A DNA stretch of 64,000 bases, from contig CM055895.1 in assembly GCA_029582155.1 (NCBI GenBank), positions 21,741,171 through 21,805,170 on the forward strand. Reading direction: 5' to 3'. This stretch comes from Panopea generosa. Taxonomy: Eukaryota; Mollusca; Bivalvia; Adapedonta; Hiatellidae. The position numbers were made by a program, and so were the translations under genes. A model generated the notes under the pieces. That model saw only the letters and a program-made list of their open reading frames with translations. It ran no database searches and was not told the origin of the DNA. Shown piece after piece: positions 58,901 through 61,621 of the stretch. Numbering within the stretch: position 1 is the first letter of the stretch; each line of letters begins with the position of its first letter.

Positions 58901-60807
58901 TATAATGTACAGTACAGATATAATGTACCTGACAGTATGTGTTGTATAATGTACAGTACAGATATAATGCACCTAACAGTATGTGTTGTATAATGTCAGT
59001 ACAGTACAGATATAATGCACATGACAGTATGTGTCGTAGAATATACAGTACAGATATAATGCACCTGACAGTATGTGTTGTATAATGTACAGTACAGATA
59101 TAATGCACCTGATAGTATGTGTTGTATAGTGAACAGTACAGATATAATGTACCTGACAGTATGTGTCGTATAATGTACAGTACAGATATAATGTACCTGA
59201 TAGCATGTGTCGTATAATGTACAGTAATGTACCTGACAGTATGTGTCGTATAATGCACAGTACAGATATAATGCACCTGACAGTATGTGTCGTATAATGT
59301 ACAGTACAGATATAATGCACCTGACAGTATGTGTTGTATAATGTACAGTACATATATAATGCACCTGACATTATGTGTTGTATAATGTACAGTACATATA
59401 TAATGCACATGACAGTATGTGTTGTATAATGCACAGTACAGATATAATGTACCTGACAGTATGTGTCGTATAATGTACAGTACATATATAATGCACCTGA
59501 CAGTATGTGTCGTATAATGTACAGTACATATATAATGCACCTGACAGTATGTGTCGTATAATGTACAGTACAGATATAATGCACCTGACAGTATGTGTCG
59601 TATAATGTACAGTACAGATATAATGTACCTGACAGTATGTGTCGTATAATGTACAGTACATATATTATGTACCTGACAGTATGTGTCGTATAATGTACAG
59701 TACAAATATAATGTACCTGACAGTATGTGTTGTATAATGCACAATACATATAATATTTTATTAGTTATAATGTATAGCACATATCATATAATGTACAGCA
59801 CTTATAATGTAGTGTACATTACTATATATCTAGATCATATAATGTTCAGTATATATTTTATAATTACAGGTAAAATTATTGATGTTCCCACACATGTGAC
59901 ACTGTATCCAGCCGCACTTCCAGTGATTTCATGCAGCACAGACAAGGACAGTGAGAAACAGACAACAACTGTGTTACAAGACAATGACTTCTGTCTCACA
60001 CACCTAAATGGCTTCAGTGATTTGCTTAAACAAAACAAGGGAAACAAACAAATAGATGAAGAGGAGATAAAGGTAGATAATCCTGTTTGGGATGTGTGAT
60101 TAATTTTATCATCAGCATGCACATATTCTCATGGCATTTTGGTGTGAATATTATTCAAATTGCTAATTTTATATAATTAGACCAGGCATTCAGACTTTGG
60201 TAGCATTTGACTTCATTTGAAAAGATGAAATAAAAGTTTAATTAGAACAAGAATAGCTATGGGTAATGCATAGTTTATTAGAACAAGAATAGTTACGGGT
60301 ATTGCACAGTTTATTAGAACAAGAATAATTACAGGTTATGCATAATTTATAAGTGTTTGGAAACAGCAAAGAATTTGCCATATTGTTAAAACTGAGGATA
60401 AATGGAGTTGCGCTGTAGTGAATTATAAATATCTTACATGGGTTTTAAGTGTTGGGTGCTCACATCAGAAGATTCGATCGAAACCTTGACCTGATAGCCT
60501 CTTGAAAACAACACCCAGTGTCGGTTCAAGCGTTAAACAGACTTGAGAGTGATACATACAGGTTATGAGATAAAATAAAGTGGTATAAATGAAACTGAGG
60601 ATTAGATAGCAGCTATATTATGAAGATTTGTTTTAACCCTTCTTTTTTACCTCATATTTTCAGAAGTGCATGTGGAAACTGGACAGAAGGTTATGGAAGA
60701 TCATGTGTAAACTTGAAGATCGATCCCTGATTGTTGTAGTTCTGGCTGGCCGCCAGCACAACATGACTGTATATCCTGCTATGACTTTTGCCAAGATTGC
60801 CAGCTGA
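20536..60807 (+). CDS. REXO5: REXO5-like RNA exonuclease (whole gene, 14 coding exons)
   Basis: The spliced product is 800 residues. The exonuclease domain (about 375-535) is of the REX1/REXO DEDDh type: Exo I D382-C-E384-M, Exo II D466 in GQSLSGDL, Exo III H515 and D520 in GHSSVEDA. The central phrases FSGITKEILDPV, VQRQI, LPPDAIL and HPYVIDTS are family hallmarks and match vertebrate REXO5 (NEF-sp). The N-terminal part (residues 175-270) also matches, including the WC-L block in exon 4. Animal REXO5 works in the nucleus/nucleolus and trims 3' ends of snoRNA and rRNA; I infer the same here. The two RRMs of vertebrate REXO5 are not seen. In their place is a Ser/Asn/Glu/Asp-rich region (535-685), then a short C-terminal block (754-785) resembling the vertebrate end. 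Exons: 20536-20628, 34748-35074, 36201-36361, 38845-38971, 43052-43154, 46222-46479, 47394-47479, 49301-49419, 50033-50171, 52971-53071, 53831-53919, 57020-57472, 59870-60072, 60664-60807. All phases agree. Confidence 0.9.
20985..21275 (+). mobile_element. tRNA-derived SINE (family E)
   Basis: The head CACCGGTGGTCTATGATTAG then TAGTGCATCCGCCTCACATG and a degenerate B box (GGTTGAAGTTCATTCTCC) is followed by a long body that includes TCTGGTCAGGTCGACCTGGT and ATACTGTCTCATGTAGACAC. A minus-strand element of similar organisation is at 33115-33390. Confidence 0.55.
21285..21500 (+). mobile_element. tRNA-Leu/Ser-like SINE (family F)
   Basis: GGGTCCTCTGCGGCCAAATG, AAGGTGCTGTCGTCTAA, then GGTTTGGGTCTAGCTCAGTC and AACTTAATGAGAGAAAGTTT. 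The shared order of head, CCAAAAACTTAATG, GAGAAAGTTTGCCAG and a final ACTCAGA part defines a family with copies at 32444, 50515, 57585 and 60875. Confidence 0.65.
22717..23486. mobile_element. Inverted-repeat element with nested SINE
   Basis: The left end GAGAGGTTTCGATCTGATAC then TTGTGTACTGGTATGTGTAG has a right-hand complement of about 50 bp ending GAAACCTCTC at 23483. The interior has no long frame. A tRNA-like sequence sits inside it near the right end. Confidence 0.55.
23235..23340 (+). mobile_element. tRNA-like SINE head
   Basis: TTGTGGTGCAGTGGTAGAAC and the B box GAGTTCGAATCCTGTCAG are well kept, but the flanks do not pair into an acceptor stem. A second degenerate B box (AGGTTCAAACCCTGC) precedes it. 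Probably a SINE head, not a tRNA gene. Confidence 0.5.
23832..24240. repeat. Tandem duplication of about 217 bp
   Basis: Two neighbouring blocks begin GGTAGAGCTAGTATC or TGTAGAGCTAGTATC, continue with GACTTC then GCATTTCAA, TTTAATTTTAATTTGCAT or TTTAATTCTAATTTGCAT, and end with AAACAAACAATAAAC. Divergence is considerable, so the duplication is old. Confidence 0.6.
26156..28588 (-). pseudogene. LINE ORF2 reverse transcriptase part, frame-broken
   Basis: Motifs in order: KNWRPISLLN, QTGFLEGR, the catalytic-palm FEKAFDTISW, QGDPLSPYIF, and QYADDTSLIL with the YADD active site. The distal part ends with CTFCKQHIENITHLFWEC (C-x2-C-x7-H-x4-C), as in many L1-clade ORF2 proteins. Frame changes occur near 28140-28200, 27901-27953 and 26523-26551. 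The long central frame is 476 codons. Product: non-functional. Confidence 0.88.
28993..29906 (-). pseudogene. LINE ORF2 endonuclease part, frame-broken
   Basis: Begins with FISVNVQGLG, LQDTH (the usual Glu position is Asp), then LAGDFNLVLN, RLDFFLISK and RTDHSIITL. These are the conserved steps of the APE-type endonuclease that nicks target DNA. A frameshift lies near 29640. The segment between 28600 and 28990, which should link it to the reverse transcriptase, is riddled with stops. Confidence 0.85.
30225..30372. repeat. 23-bp minisatellite (about 6 units)
   Basis: The unit is close to ATAGATTAAACATAGTTACA plus ATA. It is very homogeneous, so a recent expansion. Confidence 0.9.
30840..31100. 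repeat. AC/AT-type compound microsatellite
   Basis: Alternating CATACA, CACATA and TATATA tracts. Open frames of Tyr/Ile/His-rich text here are artefacts. Confidence 0.9.
31891..31920. repeat. Poly(A) run of about 30
   Basis: Could be a microsatellite or the tail of a plus-strand retroposed copy. No recognisable element precedes it. Confidence 0.8.
32444..32685 (+). mobile_element. tRNA-Leu/Ser-like SINE (family F)
   Basis: GGGTCCTCTGTGGCTGAGTG then GTCTAAGGTGC is the tRNA head. GGTTTGAGTCCCGCTTGCTC is the B-box region, and the body includes ATGTGAGAAAGTTTCCAGTT, GGTTCTACTCTGTCTGAGG and TGTGTTGAAAATGTAG. This is one of the best copies of the family in the window. Confidence 0.7.
32690..33110. 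mobile_element. Decayed copy of the 1664-3366 element
   Basis: CCCTAGGTTCAAAATTGGCC, CCTGCCCAG and ATAAGAATACTCTGGGAAAA correspond to text in the 636-bp units near the left end of the window. Two internal subrepeats (GGGACTTTGATTTTTA at 33063, and a similar phrase at 32877) suggest it also contained tandem units. Confidence 0.4.
33115..33390 (-). mobile_element. tRNA-like SINE, minus strand
   Basis: The right end reads, on the minus strand, GTAGAGCAGAAACCTTGCAT with B box GGTTCGATCCCCGGCTTG. The body contains TCAGCCTGCTTTCAGTAAA and the left part CGATATAACTAAGAAAGTG. Confidence 0.55.
34400..34650 (-). repeat. Dispersed AT-rich repeat related to 18080-18310
   Basis: CAGTTTGAAAAATAGATGTT, GCCAAATATTTGAAATTCCG and ATAATATCTTGCGGTAG line up with the other copy. 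The minus-strand frame of 85 codons is not convincing as a gene. Confidence 0.35.
34748..35074 (+). CDS. REXO5: REXO5 exon 2
   Basis: Residues 32-140, from EVDDLSNVGCGEPVNKKGKY to KKELRERQKAAM. Ser/Thr/Gly/Asp-rich and probably disordered, ending in a charged helix. Acceptor ATCATTTCAG, donor ATG then GTAAAT. A 14-bp triplicate (TTACATTATGTTTT) follows the donor at 35100. Confidence 0.8.
35075..36200 (+). other. REXO5: REXO5 intron 2
   Basis: AT-rich; apart from the small triplicate near the donor I see no element or exon. Confidence 0.6.
36201..36361 (+). CDS. REXO5: REXO5 exon 3
   Basis: Residues 141-194. Encodes QRPKIFLTLDELARDNPVEA, then EVKQVPPLFITDVQHLLLYS and LQGLNSSIKPR. The latter half corresponds to the helical segment before the WC-L block of vertebrate REXO5. 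The last 80 bases with the GTAAGC donor have been amplified downstream. Confidence 0.88.
36362..37365 (+). repeat. 101-bp array built from the exon 3 end and donor (about 10 copies)
   Basis: Each unit holds about 80 bases of exon 3 (from GTGCC through TTCATCACAG to AAACCAAG) plus about 21 intron bases (GTAAGCTACACTTATTAGCA). Donor variants are GTAAGC, GTACGT, GTATGT, GTAAAC and GTAAGT. Most copies also have CCCCTCTCTTCATCACAG, an excellent 3' splice-site look-alike, so each unit resembles a complete small exon. Units differ by a few percent. Confidence 0.92.
37366..38330 (+). repeat. Second-generation 40-bp array from the exon 3 unit (about 23 copies)
   Basis: The unit is TTATAAACAGGTTCTTCCCT then TTTTCATCACAGATGTACAG C. 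It equals the preceding 101-bp unit with its middle (about 61 bases from ATCTATTG to CTACAC) deleted, then amplified again. Nearly every unit keeps a T-rich tract and ATCACAG. Confidence 0.9.
38845..38971 (+). CDS. REXO5: REXO5 exon 4
   Basis: Residues 194-236: WCRLLRVGKVSKVVAVVLES then VSADDFHKYADSLPTLKSAF DV. It corresponds to the WCQL-VVVFVLQG block upstream of the exonuclease domain in vertebrate REXO5. Acceptor TTGTATTATAG, donor GTAAGC. Confidence 0.9.
39171..40736 (+). repeat. 24-bp minisatellite in REXO5 intron 4 (over 60 units)
   Basis: The unit is GATTTGATGTGTGAACTAAA GATT. Because 24 is divisible by three, frames such as (CELKIDLM)n stay open; they are not genes. The unit core TTTGATGTG is identical to the last nine bases of exon 4, 200 bp upstream, which may or may not be coincidence. 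Confidence 0.93.
40737..41370 (+). other. REXO5: REXO5 intron 4, unique stretch between arrays
   Basis: About 630 bp with no exon or element that I recognise. Confidence 0.55.
41371..42998 (+). repeat. 31-bp minisatellite with 59-bp dimers in REXO5 intron 4
   Basis: The basic unit is close to ACAGTGTATAATACAGTTTG plus TGTTTAACTCA. Between 41570 and 42190 it is organised as a higher-order dimer alternating TATAATACAGTTTGTG and TATAATATGGTTTGTG. The array stops where a copy of exon 5 sequence begins. Confidence 0.93.
42999..43038 (+). repeat. Extra partial copy of exon 5 just upstream of exon 5
   Basis: Forty bases starting GGAAGTACAGTTAGAGAAGA match exon 5 at 43082-43121 with two mismatches. 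The 83-bp spacing covers the exon 5 acceptor and its first codons, so this is a two-copy, junction-spanning duplication. Confidence 0.88.
43052..43154 (+). CDS. REXO5: REXO5 exon 5
   Basis: Residues 237-270: QVEMVSPLQYGSTVREDILN then VPLSMSQMRKTKTY. Acceptor CTTCATTTCAG, donor GTATGT. It ends in a split ATG codon with exon 6. Confidence 0.85.
43218..43460 (+). mobile_element. tRNA-derived SINE (family D)
   Basis: Shares CCTCCACAGTGCCATAT, ACAAGGTACTGTGAAAGTAT and GTAATAACCAGTG with the copy at 13740-14030. The tRNA-like head is more decayed. Confidence 0.55.
43510..43700 (+). mobile_element. tRNA-derived SINE (family A)
   Basis: TAGTGTTGGTCGCTCATGCC then GTGGGTTCAATCCTCAGC, CTCAAAAAGCAACACTCATT, ACTGGTTCTATCAGGAAGTG and AGCTTTCATTAAGCTAAAAT match the complement of 63061-63250. 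Confidence 0.65.
43745..43960 (+). mobile_element. SINE-like repeat (family F, diverged)
   Basis: GGTGATGGGTTCAAGCCTAG resembles a B box, and GATTCCACTCAGATACATGA with CCTCCACCAATAAAA matches the family F tail. The head is unrecognisable. Confidence 0.45.
44101..46221 (+). repeat. 35-bp minisatellite in REXO5 intron 5 running into the exon 6 acceptor (about 60 units)
   Basis: The unit is ACATGCAGACATTCATTTCC then AGTTTGTTTGTTAGT. The last, diverged unit reads CATGCAGAAATTCCTTTGCA G and provides the acceptor AG of exon 6, so every unit carries a related TTCATTTCCAG decoy. Subfamilies alternate (TTTCCAG/TTTTCAA, ACATGC/TCATGC), giving a higher-order 70-bp pattern around 45240-45740. Confidence 0.95.
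46222..46479 (+). CDS. REXO5: REXO5 exon 6
   Basis: Residues 271-356. From MKSVRKQKDVAAQLSNDCKV through NPLQYFKDQQMQRKKQKTLP to LIHEGIPMPVNLN. It is the linker just before the nuclease domain and is rich in charged residues. The donor is AAT A then GTAAGT. Confidence 0.88.
46490..46680 (+). mobile_element. tRNA-derived SINE (family B)
   Basis: ACATGGTCTCATGGTAGAGC is the A-box part. GTACTGCTTCTACCCTGGAA and GACTTTGAGCATT match the body of the 11930 copy. It starts about 15 bases after the exon 6 donor. Confidence 0.6.
47200..47370 (+). mobile_element. SINE family B, head-decayed
   Basis: GGTTGTGAGTCTGATCCCCA, TAGTACTGGCTCTACCAGGA and CACAATTGATGTAAAATGAA match the family. It lies immediately upstream of exon 7; its tail reaches the T-rich acceptor tract. 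Confidence 0.55.
47394..47479 (+). CDS. REXO5: REXO5 exon 7 (Exo I, DCEM)
   Basis: Residues 357-385: KQHRYFQFTKDEYKPVTSTS then PIFAVDCEM. D382 and E384 are metal ligands. The phase-0 donor after DCEM is GTAAGT. Confidence 0.95.
47946..48411. mobile_element. MITE with TTAA ends (piggyBac-like)
   Basis: A perfect 16-bp inverted repeat: TTAAAGGGATTATATT on the left and AATATAATCCCTTTAA on the right. The outer TTAA on both sides fits the TTAA target preference of piggyBac-type transposases. There is no coding frame. It is inserted in REXO5 intron 7. Confidence 0.75.
48538..49264 (+). repeat. 39-bp minisatellite in REXO5 intron 7 (about 19 units)
   Basis: The unit is ATTACAAGTTTGATTTTGAT then GTTGCGTAACTTCAAGGTC. 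The 13-codon period keeps frames open on both strands (for example QHQNQTCNDLEAT), which are shadows. It ends 36 bases before exon 8, and I see no exon 8 sequence in the unit. Confidence 0.93.
49301..49419 (+). CDS. REXO5: REXO5 exon 8
   Basis: Residues 386-425: VQTKQCYMDLARVSIVNENL then ETVYDTFVKPWSPVVNYVTR. This is the strand after Exo I with the LARVS and VKP signatures of the family. Acceptor TTTCTTGTAG. Confidence 0.94.
49420..50032 (+). other. REXO5: REXO5 intron 8
   Basis: Contains CCAATATGGTGGCCATTACT, which resembles the AAAATGGCCACCGTTACT phrase of the 1664-3366 element, and a tRNA-B-box-like GTGGGTTCAAATCCTGATAC near 49867. No exon seen. Confidence 0.5.
50033..50171 (+). CDS. REXO5: REXO5 exon 9 (Exo II)
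   Basis: Residues 425-471: FSGITKEILDPVKTRISDVQ then RQIREILPPDAILCGQSLSG and DLLSMK. D466 is the Exo II acid. The usual GHSL reads GQSL here; that His is not a metal ligand. The donor is the weak GTTCGT. Confidence 0.94.
50515..50745 (+). mobile_element. tRNA-Leu/Ser-like SINE (family F)
   Basis: CTTAAGGTACTGTGCCAAGA, CCTGGGTTCAAACCCAGATC and AGAAAGTTTGCCAGTTACTA are family text; the tail is CATATATAACCTGTCATATT. Confidence 0.6.
50780..52987 (+). repeat. 63-75-bp array in REXO5 intron 9, spanning the exon 10 acceptor (about 28 units)
   Basis: The unit reads CACCTGTATGTATTTATGAA, ATGCTGCTGGTCCCCTGCTT, ATACCAATAACTACAATATG, TTTCAGATGTTT. The final copy crosses into exon 10, whose first 17 bases (ATGTTTCACCCCTATGT) match the unit at 15 positions. 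A SINE splits the array at 50951-51251. Many inner copies have lost the AG (TTTCTGATG, TTTCTTATG, TTTCACC), while a few keep TTTCAG. Confidence 0.92.
50951..51251 (-). mobile_element. SINE family C, full copy inside the intron 9 array
   Basis: On the minus strand: GGCCCGATTAGCTCAGTCGG, B box GGGTCGTGAGTTTGAATCCC, body to the tail AATATTCAATCAATCAATCA. It is flanked by an 11-bp target duplication, GTGTTTCAGAT, at 50940-50950 and 51252-51262, and the duplicated site is itself array sequence. Confidence 0.82.
52971..53071 (+). CDS. REXO5: REXO5 exon 10
   Basis: Residues 472-505: MFHPYVIDTSVIYNLTGNRR then MKTGLKRLTAHFL. The HPYVIDTS motif is typical of the REX1/REXO group. The acceptor TATATGTTTCAG belongs to the array unit. 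Confidence 0.93.
53072..53830 (+). other. REXO5: REXO5 intron 10
   Basis: Donor GTAATG, acceptor ATTTTGTAG. AT-rich with no array, SINE or exon that I recognise. Confidence 0.7.
53831..53919 (+). CDS. REXO5: REXO5 exon 11 (Exo III)
   Basis: Residues 505-534: CRSIQDSQDGHSSVEDAQAT then IELVLLKLRNG. H515 and D520 complete the DEDDh active site. The donor GTATGA follows AATG. The last 37-44 bases are amplified downstream. Confidence 0.95.
53881..56033 (+). repeat. 126-bp array built from the exon 11 end and donor (real end plus 16 copies)
   Basis: Each unit holds about 44 bases of exon 11 (from ACAGGCTACCATTGAGCTAG to AAACTCAGAAATG), the donor GTATGATATAAC, and about 70 more intron bases (CAGGTAGTTCTACTGTAACA and so on). 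Nearly all copies keep the AATG-GTATGA junction and an upstream GATACAG. Two units are 6 bp longer (ACATGT insert). The period is a multiple of three, so a 741-codon minus-strand frame stays open; it is a shadow. Confidence 0.95.
56034..57019 (+). other. REXO5: REXO5 intron 11, distal part
   Basis: Unique AT-rich DNA plus one MITE (56690-56945). CAGCTGGTTTCCTGCTTGGA CCAATCACTATT at 56251 resembles text near 50777 in intron 9, so a small dispersed repeat is shared. Confidence 0.55.
56690..56945. mobile_element. MITE, family 2 copy 2
   Basis: GCTTATCATCTAAATTTTTC, GGGCAGCATGAAAATTAGG and GGGGATGATAATCTAGCTAT match the copy at 17100-17310. The right end is CTTATGGCCTTA. Confidence 0.6.
57020..57472 (+). 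CDS. REXO5: REXO5 exon 12 (acidic low-complexity region)
   Basis: Residues 535-685, starting AEFGDMSVAAPSMYTNVGSS. Very rich in Ser, Asn, Glu, Asp and Lys, probably disordered. It ends with a basic, possibly helical part (RRLFFQREGNRFIETFIHRI). Vertebrate REXO5 has RNA-recognition domains after the nuclease; no RNP-like motif is visible here. Confidence 0.88.
57585..57830 (+). mobile_element. tRNA-Leu/Ser-like SINE (family F)
   Basis: GGGGTCCTCTGGGCCAAATG, TGATCACTTACCCCTCATCA, ACAGTGGTTCTACTCAGATT, CTTCCTCCACCAATAAAC and TGGAGTTAACCCCCATTTAA define a nearly full copy. Confidence 0.68.
58440..58860. repeat. AT-rich degenerate repeats (TATAATGTACAGTACAT)
   Basis: Irregular copies of ATAATGTACAGTACATATCA precede the regular 44-bp array and look like its older, diverged edge. 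Confidence 0.7.
58861..59750 (+). repeat. 44-bp minisatellite in REXO5 intron 12 (about 20 units)
   Basis: The unit is GTACAGTACAGATATAATGC, ACCTGACAGTATGTGTCGTA, TAAT. The 44-codon period keeps minus-strand frames open for up to 314 codons; these are shadows. The array ends 120 bases before exon 13, and the intervening text (ATAATGTTCAGTATATATTT then TATAATTACAG) looks like further decayed units leading to the acceptor. Confidence 0.93.
59870..60072 (+). CDS. REXO5: REXO5 exon 13
   Basis: Residues 686-753: GKIIDVPTHVTLYPAALPVI then the charged tail to QIDEEEIK. Joined by a split glycine codon to exon 12. Donor AAG then GTAGAT. Confidence 0.85.
60240..60350. repeat. Three copies of a 36-bp repeat
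   Basis: TTAGAACAAGAATAGCTATG, TTAGAACAAGAATAGTTACG and TTAGAACAAGAATAATTACA head three tandem units in intron 13. Confidence 0.85.
60440..60600 (+). mobile_element. SINE family A, decayed
   Basis: GTGTTGGGTGCTCACATCAG, GATTCGATCGAAACCTTGAC and CTGATAGCCTCTTGAAAACA follow the family A order. Confidence 0.55.
60664..60807 (+). CDS. REXO5: REXO5 exon 14 (last)
   Basis: Residues 754-800: KCMWKLDRRLWKIMCKLEDR, SLIVVVLAGRQHNMTVYPAM, TFAKIAS, then TGA. The W-L-KI-L-L pattern resembles the last conserved block of vertebrate REXO5. Acceptor CATATTTTCAG, phase 0. Confidence 0.87.
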   Translation, partial: KCMWKLDRRLWKIMCKLEDRSLIVVVLAGRQHNMTVYPAMTFAKIAS

Positions 60808-60874
60808 CCACAGTGATTTGGTCACATGGTTAAGATGATGTTGTTACCAGACTGTCAGACTTTTATTGTCATGG

Positions 60875-61105
60875 GGTCCTCCATGGCTCAGTGGTCTAAG
60901 GTGTTGTATCAGAATTACTTAACTCTCATTACTGAGGCCATAGGTATGAGCCCAGCTCCTTCCAAAACCTCCACGAGAGAAAGTTTGCCAGTTGCCTGCA
61001 TAAGGACAGAGGCTCTTTTTCACCAACAAAAATTGGATGCCATATATAACCTGTAATGTGTTGACACTGACATTGAACCCCATTCCAAAGTTAATTTATG
61101 TCAGG
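60875..61105 (+). mobile_element. tRNA-Leu/Ser-like SINE in the REXO5 3' UTR (family F)
   Basis: GGGGTCCTCCATGGCTCAGT, GGTCTAAGGTGTTGTATCAG, then AGAGAAAGTTTGCCAGTTGC and GCCATATATAACCTGTAATG. It lies between the stop codon and the first AATAAA, so it is probably transcribed in the REXO5 mRNA. Confidence 0.68.
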
Positions 61106-61165
61106 ACTGTTGACCATGATCTGATCACATGGATTAGATGTAGGATTCACGTGAATGGGGAGTTG

Positions 61166-61171
61166 AATAAA
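61166..61171 (+). promoter_or_regulatory. Candidate poly(A) signal of REXO5
   Basis: AATAAA, about 360 bases after the stop codon and the first canonical hexamer downstream. Confidence 0.4.
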
Positions 61172-61621
61172 CTTTCATACTGCAACATCAGATTTGCGAA
61201 AACTACCTTTGACCTCAAGGTATCTGTCGCATGGTAGAGAAGGTGAACACATGCCAATGTGGAAATGACATGTGCATCAATTTGATGTGTATCCATTACT
61301 ATTAAGTAAAAGTGATGGATATTATCAGCAATGTGCTGTACACTATATGTGATGTCTTACAGTTGTTAAGGTATGGAAACAATGCTGTTAAATTGGATAT
61401 GTTAATTTGATTTTATTAAATTAAAGAGATGCATAACAAATACTTGTGTTTCATTTTCTGTTCAGTTTTGGATATAAGCCTTAACAATACCCACATATAA
61501 AAACTTTTATGTAATAATACAAGGAAAGAGAGTCATATTTACATGTTTCGCGGAAGTGTAGATGTGTATTAAAATGCAATTATGGTAGGCTAGTAGAATA
61601 TATGAGAGTAAGATAGGTGTG

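Noticed and set aside
58836-59780. Minus-strand frames rich in Tyr, Cys and Ile
   Set aside because: Translation of a 44-bp minisatellite.
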